Positions 14,638 through 21,704 of a DNA stretch of 28,392 nt are shown here, piece after piece. Position numbers and translations under genes: made by a program. The DNA is from Catenibacterium sp. co_0103 (lineage in GTDB: Bacteria > Bacillota_I > Bacilli_A > Erysipelotrichales > Coprobacillaceae): positions 1 through 28,392 of the forward strand of contig NZ_RCYB01000027.1 of the NCBI RefSeq assembly GCF_004168205.1. The letters are read 5' to 3'. The stretch's first letter is position 1; the number at the start of each line of letters is the position of its first letter. A model generated the notes under the pieces. It was not told the origin of the DNA, did not search any database, and was given only the letters and a program-made list of their open reading frames with translations.

Positions 14638-16017
14638 TCACTCCTTTTCTTGTTGTTCTGGCATAACTTGTCTTTCTTGTGCAAGCCTGCCGATAGTCTG
14701 TAAAAAATCATGTCCTTTTGGGACTAAAGGCGTGTAAAATTCACTTATGACGCTTGTTCCCACATCACAGTAGCCACGCCCTTTGATACGCTTCTGGAAA
14801 AACTGCTTTTTCACATCTGAACCGAACAGCATACCGTAACCTAATTCGCTGATACGCCCCAATCCCACACGGAAATTGAAGTTATCTCTGATACCGTCCG
14901 AGAAATACTTTGCGTCTGGACGCTGGCAGGCAACGATAAGGAAATATCCTGCTTGCCGTCCCAGCATGACGATTTTCTTTAGCTGGCTAAGTAAGCTCAC
15001 GCTTTCTTTCGTCCCCAGCATTTCAAAAAATGCCACATATTCATCAAAGATAAGAAAGCAGGGTGGCAGTCCCAGATAGGCGTAGTTTTCGCCCGTCTTA
15101 TAGTTTGGGTGTTGTTTCATTTCCTCACTTCGCTGTACCATGCCCTCATAAAAGGCATTGACACAATCTATCATTTCTTCTTTGGTGTGGTACACATTTC
15201 CCATAACTGTCCCTAAGTCTGCTAAGTCCGCATTTTTCGGGTCTAAGACGTAAAGGACAGCGTTGGTATGCAGTAAGGCTTCAATGAGCGTCAGCAGAAA
15301 ATAGGTTTTACCGCCACCAGTCCCACCAGCAATCAGAGCGTGAGGGAGTGCGTCATATTCCCAGACAAGATTTTTCATCAGCCTTAGACAGCCGTTTTCT
15401 GCCCGTACTTCATCAATGGTAATGCGGTTCGCTATCATATCATAAAGCAGGGTATATTCGATATAACCGTCATGCAGGGTCTTGTCGGTCAGTTCGCAAT
15501 ACAAGCCACTTTCCAACTTATCCTCTAACCGTAAAAGCTGGTCTTGATATTTTCCTAATGTGATTTCACAGCGGATATGAAGCAGTCCCTTTTCCATTTG
15601 ATAGTAAATCTTCGGAAACCAGACGATTTTTTCCCTTGATCTGCTTTGCAGGTCAGTAAAAAAACCGCTGTCTTGTACGGTATCGGCTTCATACCACTTG
15701 TTTTCCAGTACCATTCGTGCCAGCTTTTGACGGTGCAGAAGCTTCTTGAAACTGTCGTAACAGAAGCGGTAATATAGAAAAGCGACCAATGCACAAACAC
15801 CAGTCGCTATCAGTATGGTTATGAAGTTGTAAGGGGAAAGCGTCAAGCCGTTTTCTAACAAGCTGAAATGTTCCCAATCGGTACGCATGAGCTGTTTGGT
15901 ATTCAGTAGCAGAAGAACCGCCACGAATACAAACAGAAGCGTCCCTATGGAAAAATGATAGACAAGGTGCTTATCGCTGGCTCTGATACGGTGTCCTTTG
16001 TTCCAAATCATACGCAT
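14638..16017 (-). CDS. orf21: Orf21/TcpA-type FtsK/SpoIIIE-like coupling ATPase
   Basis: A 459-aa coupling protein that feeds the relaxase-DNA complex into the channel. Two N-terminal membrane helices (about 22-38 and 64-84) anchor it. The FtsK/SpoIIIE ATPase domain has Walker A AGGTGGGKT (230-238) and Walker B CFLIFDEY (320-327), then VACQRPDAKYFSDGIRDN, a typical late motif. Length fits Tn916 Orf21. AGGAGTGATTGATTT precedes the ATG. A cargo-type terminator lies 26-59 bases upstream, so its expression depends on readthrough or a local promoter. A truncated second copy of its 5' end lies at 16,952-17,032. Confidence 0.95.
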   Translation of the reverse strand: MRMIWNKGHRIRASDKHLVYHFSIGTLLFVFVAVLLLLNTKQLMRTDWEHFSLLENGLTLSPYNFITILIATGVCALVAFLYYRFCYDSFKKLLHRQKLARMVLENKWYEADTVQDSGFFTDLQSRSREKIVWFPKIYYQMEKGLLHIRCEITLGKYQDQLLRLEDKLESGLYCELTDKTLHDGYIEYTLLYDMIANRITIDEVRAENGCLRLMKNLVWEYDALPHALIAGGTGGGKTYFLLTLIEALLHTNAVLYVLDPKNADLADLGTVMGNVYHTKEEMIDCVNAFYEGMVQRSEEMKQHPNYKTGENYAYLGLPPCFLIFDEYVAFFEMLGTKESVSLLSQLKKIVMLGRQAGYFLIVACQRPDAKYFSDGIRDNFNFRVGLGRISELGYGMLFGSDVKKQFFQKRIKGRGYCDVGTSVISEFYTPLVPKGHDFLQTIGRLAQERQVMPEQQEKE

Positions 16018-16076
16018 AAATCAATCACTCCTTTCTGGGTACGAAAAAAGCAGTTAATCCTAAGACTAACTGCTTT
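15974..16076. repeat. Direct repeat copy A: orf21 start region plus terminator
   Basis: 103 bp that match 16,989-17,090 with six substitutions and one single-base gap. The repeat covers the first 15 codons of orf21, its ribosome binding site and the cargo-type terminator. The two copies flank the VanZ-like cassette. Confidence 0.9.
16044..16076 (-). terminator. Cargo-type terminator, copy A (after the VanZ-like gene)
   Basis: A perfect 10-bp stem AAAGCAGTTA/TAACTGCTTT with a 10-base loop, running into TTTTTTC on the minus strand. It ends the VanZ-like transcription unit and lies directly upstream of the orf21 ribosome binding site, where it could also act as an attenuator. Confidence 0.82.
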
Positions 16077-16148
16077 ATTTGTGGTAATATTAAGTTGTCC
16101 AAATTGCAATTTTAATTTTATTGATTGAAGCATAATCAATACTCACTT

Positions 16149-16772
16149 TTATCCGATATTAAGTAAACTGTGAACTACCCATGGTTGAACTGTAATCATA
16201 ACTATAAATATATAAATTGCATATAACATTATTTCGACCATGTCATTAACATTTTCAGACTGAAGCCTTTTTCTAAAATTAATGGGTAAGATTTTTGACA
16301 GCAGATAATATATCAAATATCCTAAACATGCTCCTACTGTATTGATAATAAGGTCATTTATATCTGTTGCTCCCCAGCCAAACATTTGAATAATTTCAAT
16401 AGATAAGGAAAATAGAAAGCCAGTTAAAACAACATTCTTTATATGATGATACTTCTTATACAGTAATGGTAAGAAAAAGCCCAAAGGCACAAATAAAACA
16501 AGATTAAGTATGGTATCTATTGGTCCACTTATCATACCCAAAAATGGAATTATAGAAATTTTTGGACGAAATGATATTGTGCTTGTATAACCAATACCTG
16601 TTACAGTTAAAATTCCAAATAAATAATAACAAAATACAAATACAGCGGTAATATGAAAAATGCTTTGTTTTCGTCCCGATTTTTTAAGATACAAAAAATA
16701 CAACATAAGAACTGGAATTATAAACACATACCCACTTATTGAGCGAATAAGAATATCGGAAATTGGTAACAT
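16149..16772 (-). CDS. VanZ-family membrane protein (cargo)
   Basis: A 207-aa membrane protein with about six hydrophobic segments. The VanZ domain is shown by NLVLFVPLGFFLPLL and by SIEIIQMFGWGATDINDLI with INTVGACLGY, the family's two conserved blocks. VanZ of Tn1546 gives low-level teicoplanin resistance; most other members have no known role, so resistance should not be assumed. The ATG at 16,772 fits AAAGGAGTAAAAAAT; upstream starts at 16,841 and 16,799 have no such site. It has its own promoter and terminator and interrupts the DUF961-orf21 order, marking it as inserted cargo. It is AT-rich relative to orf21. Confidence 0.86.
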   Translation of the reverse strand: MLPISDILIRSISGYVFIIPVLMLYFLYLKKSGRKQSIFHITAVFVFCYYLFGILTVTGIGYTSTISFRPKISIIPFLGMISGPIDTILNLVLFVPLGFFLPLLYKKYHHIKNVVLTGFLFSLSIEIIQMFGWGATDINDLIINTVGACLGYLIYYLLSKILPINFRKRLQSENVNDMVEIMLYAIYIFIVMITVQPWVVHSLLNIG

Positions 16773-16906
16773 ATTTTTTACTCCTTTATACTGCCTCATT
16801 ATATATTTGCTAGTCCATTTCTTCCATAAGGATAACAGCAAAAATTAAAAATTATCCAACGAAAAATCGAAAATTTTTCTTAAAATTTTATTTACCTCAT
16901 ATTTAT

Positions 16907-16936
16907 ATTATAACAATAGTATTATATTTGCTACAA
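16907..16936 (-). promoter_or_regulatory. Promoter of the VanZ-like cargo gene
   Basis: TTGTAG and a perfect TATAAT separated by 18 bases on the minus strand. The -35 is the same TTGTAG as at 17,368-17,373, with ATAATTTTTTG on its far side. Confidence 0.62.
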
Positions 16937-16951
16937 CAAAAAATTATCGTA

Positions 16952-17032
16952 TTAGTAAATTGATTGTTCATACGGTATATGTTTTTGGTCGCTGGCTCTG
17001 ATAAGGTGTCCTCTGTTCCAAATCTTACGCAT
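16952..17032 (-). pseudogene. Truncated second copy of the orf21 5' end
   Basis: A 26-codon reading frame beginning MRKIWNRGHLIRASD, which matches MRMIWNKGHRIRASD of intact orf21, then diverges after codon 15 and stops. The ribosome binding site GGAGTGATTGATT is preserved. It is a relic made when the VanZ-like cassette entered this site. Confidence 0.82.
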
Positions 17033-17090
17033 AATCAATCACTCCTTTCTGGGTATGAAAAAAGCAGTCAATCCTAAGACTAACTACTTT
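16989..17090. repeat. Direct repeat copy B: orf21 start region plus terminator
   Basis: 102 bp matching 15,974-16,076 at all but six substitutions and one gap. The differences suggest that the two copies came from different ICE alleles or that the duplication is not recent. Confidence 0.9.
17058..17090 (-). terminator. Cargo-type terminator, copy B (after the 57-aa gene)
   Basis: The same 33-bp hairpin as copies A and C, with a weaker stem because of wobble pairs (AAAGTAGTTA opposite TGACTGCTTT), then TTTTTTC on the minus strand. It lies 33 bases past the stop of the small upstream gene. Confidence 0.78.
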
Positions 17091-17123
17091 GTGTGAATAG
17101 GTATGAAGTTGTCAAACTGGAAG

Positions 17124-17297
17124 TTAGAGCAAACTTCCTTTTAGCCCTTTTTTGAAAATTATCACAACTTTATCTGTTCCCCAAAAGGACATGGTTTTAA
17201 TCTGATAACCGTCTTTTTCCATTTCTTGTACTTTTTCATTTATTTTTTCTGTTACATTCTCAATGGTAATTTCTTCAATCAATATAGTTTTGTGCAT
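17124..17297 (-). CDS. Small unknown cargo protein, 57 aa
   Basis: A 57-aa protein, MHKTILIEEITIENVTEKIN at the start, then a DGYQIKTMSFWGTDKVVIIF segment. It looks like a small beta-alpha-beta fold: strand, helix rich in Glu/Lys, two strands. TATGGAGGTGTAGTA is an excellent ribosome binding site ahead of the ATG. It has its own promoter at 17,345-17,373 and a cargo-type terminator. I do not recognise the family. The pattern resembles short mobile-element proteins that carry a 'DGYxV' strand, but no function can be claimed. Confidence 0.72.
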   Translation of the reverse strand: MHKTILIEEITIENVTEKINEKVQEMEKDGYQIKTMSFWGTDKVVIIFKKGLKGSLL

Positions 17298-17344
17298 TAC
17301 TACACCTCCATAATTCCAGAATTTATCCGTTTCTTCATACCCAT

Positions 17345-17373
17345 ATTATAGCAGTTCCATATATCCGCTACAA
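17345..17373 (-). promoter_or_regulatory. Promoter of the 57-aa cargo gene
   Basis: TTGTAG and TATAAT separated by 17 bases on the minus strand, starting about 20 bases after the stop of the upstream DUF961 gene. The core TGCTATAAT and the far-side TTTTCATTG resemble the NTF2-like gene promoter. Confidence 0.66.
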
Positions 17374-17393
17374 TGAAAATTTATTCGGCAAGC

Positions 17394-17777
17394 CTACTTT
17401 TTCGGCTGTCCCTGCGTGTTATTATTCTGTGGATTGCCTGCGTTCTGGTTGCCTTTATTCTTCAACACAATATCCTCTGCCTTTACATACCAGTCCACAT
17501 CTGCACCCGTATAGGTCTTTCTTGATACCGTATCGGCTACGGGATTGACAAGCTCCACAACTGCATTGTAAGGAAATTCCCTTAACGGCACTTCTGGCGG
17601 TACAGACACGGGGATAATTCCACCATGCAGACTGCACTTCAAATCATAGATACGCTTTTTAAGCTGGGTACTCGGTGTCCCGTCCTCATTCTGCAAGAAC
17701 ACATCACGCACCGCTGTAAATTTTAATTCTCCAAATGTTTTCTCTTTGTCAATAACAAACCCGTTTGATAATCTCAT
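17394..17777 (-). CDS. orf22: DUF961 (YdcP-like) ICE protein, Tn916 Orf22 type
   Basis: A 127-aa soluble protein of the DUF961/YdcP family found early in the transfer operon of Tn916-like ICEs. The opening GFVIDKEKTFGELKFTA parallels DMAQSFGTLEFAG in its upstream neighbour, and both have an AVVELVNP/KVKLVNP motif, so the two are paralogues. The C-terminus is Asn/Gln-rich (NKGNQNAGNPQNNNTQGQ). AAAGGAGTGAAGC precedes the ATG. In ICEBs1 the related HelP protein helps a helicase during ICE replication; whether this protein does so is inference. Confidence 0.88.
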   Translation of the reverse strand: MRLSNGFVIDKEKTFGELKFTAVRDVFLQNEDGTPSTQLKKRIYDLKCSLHGGIIPVSVPPEVPLREFPYNAVVELVNPVADTVSRKTYTGADVDWYVKAEDIVLKNKGNQNAGNPQNNNTQGQPKK

Positions 17778-17792
17778 AAATGCTTCACTCCT

Positions 17793-18119
17793 TTACTTTT
17801 CTTCAACTGCCACAATATCATCTGCAAGCAACACATAATCGGTATGTCCCATATCCCCGATTGCGTAACCTCTGCCATATAACTTCGGATTGACAAGTTT
17901 TACTTTCTGTTCATACTTGAAATGCTTTTCGCCAGCCTGCACGGGAATTTCTACCACAACATTTTCGCCTTTCTGTACGTCAGAATAAAGGTTATAGCTT
18001 CGTCTTGCGAAAAATCTGCGGTTATCTTTATCTCTGTCAAAAATATGGTCGCTTTCGCCTGCAAATTCAAGAGTTCCAAAAGACTGTGCCATATCTGGCA
18101 CGACATATTTCATTTCCAT
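17793..18119 (-). CDS. orf23: DUF961 (YdcP-like) ICE protein, Tn916 Orf23 type
   Basis: A 108-aa soluble DUF961 protein. The conserved pattern is SFGTLEFAG, a RRSYNLYSDVQKG central segment, VEIPVQAGEKHF and KLVNPKLYGRGYAIGD. GAGGTAAAACACT lies ahead of the ATG at 18,119; a second ATG two codons later is possible. It lies 15 bases upstream of its paralogue and begins the conserved transfer block. The related HelP of ICEBs1 supports single-strand replication of the element, so a similar DNA-processing role is plausible. Confidence 0.88.
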   Translation of the reverse strand: MEMKYVVPDMAQSFGTLEFAGESDHIFDRDKDNRRFFARRSYNLYSDVQKGENVVVEIPVQAGEKHFKYEQKVKLVNPKLYGRGYAIGDMGHTDYVLLADDIVAVEEK

Positions 18120-18140
18120 AGTGTTTTACCTCATTTCTTT

Positions 18141-18341
18141 CTATATTTGATAAGTTTTTTGATTGTGATTTCTTATTCTGGCGGTTAGGGAAGTACCAGC
18201 AATCCCACAGATAGTAAAGGGTAAAATCAATGCTTCGCACCCTTGACTATCCGTGTTCTTGCAGGTGCAAGGCAGACAAGCCAGAATAAGCGGAAGTCTG
18301 CCGTTTGACAGCTTCGGTGGAGAACGTGATTTTTCTTTCAT
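18141..18341 (-). CDS. Doubtful small Cys-rich ORF between surface protein and DUF961 genes
   Basis: A 66-codon open frame starting MKEKSRSPPKLSNGRLPLIL with five Cys in a hydrophobic-polar mix. AAGGCGG lies ahead of the ATG at moderate spacing. The segment occupies the place of Tn916 orf24, but I cannot match it to a known protein. It could equally be a structured untranslated region, since codon use looks less protein-like than in its neighbours. Confidence 0.33.
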   Translation of the reverse strand: MKEKSRSPPKLSNGRLPLILACLPCTCKNTDSQGCEALILPFTICGIAGTSLTARIRNHNQKTYQI

Positions 18342-18356
18342 TATATCGTTACCGCC

Positions 18357-21300
18357 TTATGATTTTTTCACTTTACGGCGTTTGCAGAAGAAGATACCTG
18401 CCAGTCCAGCACCAGAAGTTAGTAATAATGCAAGCAGTCCGTAAAGGTTCGTGTTATCGCCAGTTTTTGGACTGTCTGTTTTATGCGGTGTATCTGGTGT
18501 CTGCGGTGTTTCGGGTTTCTCTGGTTCTTCTGGGACTTTGGGGTTTTCCTTAAAGGTAATCGTCTGTCCCTCGTCCTCAATGTCCTTATGCTCGGTAACT
18601 TTCTTCGGCTCGTCTGGATTGCTGAAATCGTACAATTCTTCAAAAGTTACAAGCTGTTTGCCGTCAAGAGAAGTAGCATCAAAGGTAAAGGCAACTTCCA
18701 CTTTCATAGTTTCGCTGTCAGCAGTAAAAGTATAATCACTTTCCACACGCTTTCCATTGATAAGAAGCTCGGCATTTTCTTCTTTCAACATCTGCCAGCC
18801 CACAAGTTTGTACTGTGTACCGATTTCTAAGCCCTCTAAGGTTACGGTATCAATGATTGTTACCTCTTTTCCTGCTTCAAGCTCTTTGTTTCCGTCCTTA
18901 TCGGTAGCAGTCGTATGTATCTTGATGATACGCTCTGTGATAAGTACCGTCTGCCCGTCGTCCTCAATGTCTTTATGTTCCGCAACTTTTACAGGTTCTT
19001 CTGGATTGCTTAAATCATACAATTCTTCAAAGGTAACAAGGTTCTTTCCACCTAAAGCAGACGCATTGAATGTATAGGAAATTTCCGCTTTCATTTCCTC
19101 ATCATCAGCGACAAAGGTATAGTCATTTTCTACACGCTTTCCGTCAATGATAAGCTCGGCATTTTCTTCTTTTAACATCTGCCAGCCTTTGAGCTGATAC
19201 TTTGTGCCTTTTGTAAGTCCGTCCAATTTTACAGTATCAACGATTGTTACCTCTTTTCCTGCAAGGATAGTCTTTTCGCCGTCTTTGCTGGTCGCTGTGG
19301 TATGAATAGAGATTTCTTTTTCGTATTCATCAGTCAGCGTTCCTAAATCAATCACAAGGTTATTTCTTGATACCACGATTTCAAAAGGTGGGATAAGTTC
19401 AAAGTCCTTGTTGCTATCACAACGCATTTCTTCAATGATGTAGGTATCATAAGGTAATGCACCCTTGCTGTCGTCTGGTTCAGAAGTTCCAAACCACACA
19501 CCGTCCTCGCTGGTCTTTCCTGCGTTGGTATTGTGCTTATGAGAAGCCCATTCAGAAGAAGTGGAGAACTGCCCGTTATCATCAGTTACCACGACATGAT
19601 TTTCGCCCGTCGTCTTGCTTGTGATCCTAAAAGGAACATCAGCAAGACGCTTGTGTGTTCCTGCACCGATTTTCACGCCCTCAATATCGCCACGCTTAAT
19701 CTGATTGTAGATAGAGTGGACTTCGTCGGTTAAATCAACGATTTTGCCATTTTCTGTGATTGCAAAATCAATCGGTTTTGCACCGTCTGCCAAGTAACCG
19801 TTTGGAGCTTCACTTTCAACGATACGGAATTTTCCATAAGGTAAGAGATCAGCAGAAGTAGAAGCGATACCCTCAATATTTGTACGAATAGTTTTTACGA
19901 TTTCATTTTTCTTGTATAGCTTGCCCTCAACCAATACCGCATTATCATTTAAGGAAATGATGTCAAAAGCAGTATCTTTCAAAGTGGCACTTCCTTGTGG
20001 CTTTGTATCGCCCGTTTCTAAATCTCGTTTCTGAATTTTGACACCACCACGGATAACCTTGTCTGATACAGAAAACTGGTTACTTCCAGTCAATACAGCA
20101 AGGTCGCCGTCCTCGGTAATCTGTGTTACATATAAGCCCTTAATCTGTTCGGACTTATCGCCAGCCTGCATATATGCACCGTCTAACAAGTAACCGTTTG
20201 GAGCTTTTGTTTCTTCAACGGTTAGCGTTCCAAGTGGAAGAACGGCTTTTCCGTCCTGCATATAAAAGCTGTCGCCAGATACTTTATATGTGTCCGCTAA
20301 TTTTGTAACATAATGGATTGTGCCGTCGCTGTCCTTTTCAGCGATTGTCTTTGTAACCCATGTACGAGTAGCTTCGGCAGGGAGATTGTCTTTGTTATAG
20401 AAGCCAGCATAATACTTCCATGTAAATTCCGCACCTGCTAAAGAAGCGTTTCCTTGCGGATTGTCTTTCTGTGTTTCCATATCAATCTTAAAAAGCTCAA
20501 TCAAAGTGTCTGTTACCTTTGGTGTATCAGATACTTTCAAAGTCGCTGTTTCGCCAGCTTTGATTGTCAATGGATAGATTGTTTTATCTACTTTATATCC
20601 TGCCGGTGCGGATAATTCCTTGATATAGACTGTGCCAGCCGTTACCTCTACAACGTCCGTATTTCCATTTTCATTAGTCGTAAGGGTGGTAAGCTGTTTC
20701 GTGCAGTTCTTATCAGCAAAGACACCGTATGTTGCACCAGCGATTGAGTAATTCCCGTTACCGTCTGTAATGCTGGTATTACTGGAAGTCTTTTGCAGTT
20801 TCGCATTTCCGACATTTAATTTCGCCCAGAATTGTCCCAATTCCTGCCCCTCGCCAGAGTAGATATAACCGCCACATTCATAGCGTCCTTTATTCTCTTT
20901 GACAAAGGCTTTTGCACCAGAGAAAACTTCGTCCTGCGTAGCTTTTGGAATTTCATCATAAGAAGCTCGCACGTTATCACATTGCCAGCCAAGATGTACG
21001 CTCAATCTCTGCCAGACAACACATTGTTCCAACAGATAGACTTGCTTGTAGTTCAGTTCCTTGTGAGCTTCGCTATACTGTTTAACATACTCTAAGGATA
21101 ACGCCACATCTGAAATCTGGTCGGCACTCATGCGTGAGCTTGCGTCAGCTCTGGTCTTGTAGCCATTCTTAAAATCTGTATTGATGTCAATACAATAGGC
21201 AGTTTCGCCCTCAACTTTCATCATGCCCTCATTGAATGTCGAACCGATAGAACCGTCATTCATTACTTTTTCAATGATACCGACACGCTCTGCACTTTCC

Positions 21301-21407
21301 GTCCAGTATTGCTTGCTTTCAGCATGAACGGGTGTAGTTGGTAAAGCAGTAACGACAGTTGCAAGAGCTAAGAAGCCCGTACACAATCGTTTTAACATCT
21401 TTTTCAT
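18357..21407 (-). CDS. Thioester/Cna_B/VaFE surface adhesin with SPKTG sortase anchor
   Basis: A 1,016-aa wall-anchored surface protein. Signal peptide about 1-30 (MLKRLCTGFLALATVVTALP, cut near VHAES). A TQXA-type thioester domain follows, with the cysteine in YCIDI (C72) and the glutamine in LEQCVVW (Q128), which can form a covalent bond to host targets. Then come several SpaA/Cna_B-like domains (PAGYKVDKTIYPL, APNGYLLDG, APNGYLADG blocks). Two tandem VaFE/ester-bond repeats of about 130 residues end in VTFEELYD...DxGQT. A Pro-rich linker, SPKTGD, a membrane helix and KRRKVKKS complete the anchor. The ATG at 21,407 is used because AAAGGAGC precedes it; a frame opening at 21,485 would read through the leader hairpins. 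Related Cna_B proteins are cargo in C. difficile Tn916-like elements. No sortase is in the window, so host sortase is presumably used. Confidence 0.92.
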   Translation of the reverse strand: MKKMLKRLCTGFLALATVVTALPTTPVHAESKQYWTESAERVGIIEKVMNDGSIGSTFNEGMMKVEGETAYCIDINTDFKNGYKTRADASSRMSADQISDVALSLEYVKQYSEAHKELNYKQVYLLEQCVVWQRLSVHLGWQCDNVRASYDEIPKATQDEVFSGAKAFVKENKGRYECGGYIYSGEGQELGQFWAKLNVGNAKLQKTSSNTSITDGNGNYSIAGATYGVFADKNCTKQLTTLTTNENGNTDVVEVTAGTVYIKELSAPAGYKVDKTIYPLTIKAGETATLKVSDTPKVTDTLIELFKIDMETQKDNPQGNASLAGAEFTWKYYAGFYNKDNLPAEATRTWVTKTIAEKDSDGTIHYVTKLADTYKVSGDSFYMQDGKAVLPLGTLTVEETKAPNGYLLDGAYMQAGDKSEQIKGLYVTQITEDGDLAVLTGSNQFSVSDKVIRGGVKIQKRDLETGDTKPQGSATLKDTAFDIISLNDNAVLVEGKLYKKNEIVKTIRTNIEGIASTSADLLPYGKFRIVESEAPNGYLADGAKPIDFAITENGKIVDLTDEVHSIYNQIKRGDIEGVKIGAGTHKRLADVPFRITSKTTGENHVVVTDDNGQFSTSSEWASHKHNTNAGKTSEDGVWFGTSEPDDSKGALPYDTYIIEEMRCDSNKDFELIPPFEIVVSRNNLVIDLGTLTDEYEKEISIHTTATSKDGEKTILAGKEVTIVDTVKLDGLTKGTKYQLKGWQMLKEENAELIIDGKRVENDYTFVADDEEMKAEISYTFNASALGGKNLVTFEELYDLSNPEEPVKVAEHKDIEDDGQTVLITERIIKIHTTATDKDGNKELEAGKEVTIIDTVTLEGLEIGTQYKLVGWQMLKEENAELLINGKRVESDYTFTADSETMKVEVAFTFDATSLDGKQLVTFEELYDFSNPDEPKKVTEHKDIEDEGQTITFKENPKVPEEPEKPETPQTPDTPHKTDSPKTGDNTNLYGLLALLLTSGAGLAGIFFCKRRKVKKS
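18552..19320 (-). repeat. Two tandem VaFE ester-bond repeats within the surface protein gene
   Basis: About 390-bp units, roughly 18,945-19,320 and 18,552-18,930. Both encode IHTTAT, GKEVTI, GWQMLKEENAEL, GKRVE-DYTF, LVTFEELYD and EHKDIED-GQT in the same order. High identity suggests recent duplication or gene conversion, so copy number may vary between strains. Confidence 0.85.
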
Positions 21408-21442
21408 AAATCTAATGCTCCTTTCATTTTGGGTAATAAAAT

Positions 21443-21497
21443 AGCCGTCCAATAAGAACGGCTGAAAATAGAAAAGGAACGTCATGTTAGGCGTTCC
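21443..21497 (-). promoter_or_regulatory. Two-hairpin leader (possible attenuator) of the surface protein gene
   Basis: On the minus strand GGAACG/CGTTCC (21,476-21,497) is followed by TTTTCTATTTT, then AGCCGT/ACGGCT (21,443-21,463) by ATTTTATT. Both resemble terminators and lie ahead of the ribosome binding site, so they may limit entry of transcription from the ICE end into the operon. Confidence 0.58.
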
Positions 21498-21597
21498 ATA
21501 GTCTATGAGTTATTCAATTTTTTCTTGTTTCAATACTGATGTGCTGTACCATATCTTTGCATATCTAGGAAAACTTGCGTATCAAGGCTCATTCGTT

Positions 21598-21619
21598 AGT
21601 AGTAAATAAGTAGTAAATT
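21598..21619. repeat. Tandem GTAGTAAAT repeats, probable integrase arm sites (DR-2 type)
   Basis: GTAGTAAAT occurs twice with an 11-bp period, about 90-100 bp inside the proposed element end. Tn916 integrase uses its N-terminal domain to bind such short direct repeats (DR-2) near both ends. The match is from remembered family pattern. Confidence 0.66.
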
Positions 21620-21675
21620 GATGTGTTTGTTTCCTTGAAAATGCTGATAGATACTGTGTTTTAGCTGATAATCAG

Positions 21676-21704
21676 ATTTTTATTGTGTTTTTGGAAATAA
21701 AAAT
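21676..21704. repeat. Terminal inverted repeat and probable ICE end
   Basis: ATTTTTATT (21,676-21,684) and AATAAAAAT (21,696-21,704) are perfect inverted copies separated by 11 bases. The AT-rich structure fits the core-type ends of Tn916-family elements. The exact crossover point and coupling bases cannot be fixed without the other end or the empty site. Confidence 0.55.

Noticed and set aside
15555..15877. Two minus-strand frames inside orf21 in other phases
   Set aside because: They overlap the clear FtsK-type frame and have no ribosome binding site.
16149..16772. Glycopeptide resistance gene cluster suggested by VanZ-like and VanY-like genes
   Set aside because: The two genes are 10 kb apart in different DNA (ICE and host), with no vanHAX or VanRS. 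VanZ and VanY family members are common without resistance.
11865..17090. The three 33-bp hairpins as ends of a miniature insertion sequence
   Set aside because: All three point the same way, each follows a gene stop and has a T tail, and no target-site duplication flanks a single copy. Terminator is the simpler reading.
18305..19077. Several plus-strand frames across the adhesin gene
   Set aside because: They are shadows of the repeat-rich minus-strand gene. Their Ser/Val-rich content comes from its codon pattern.
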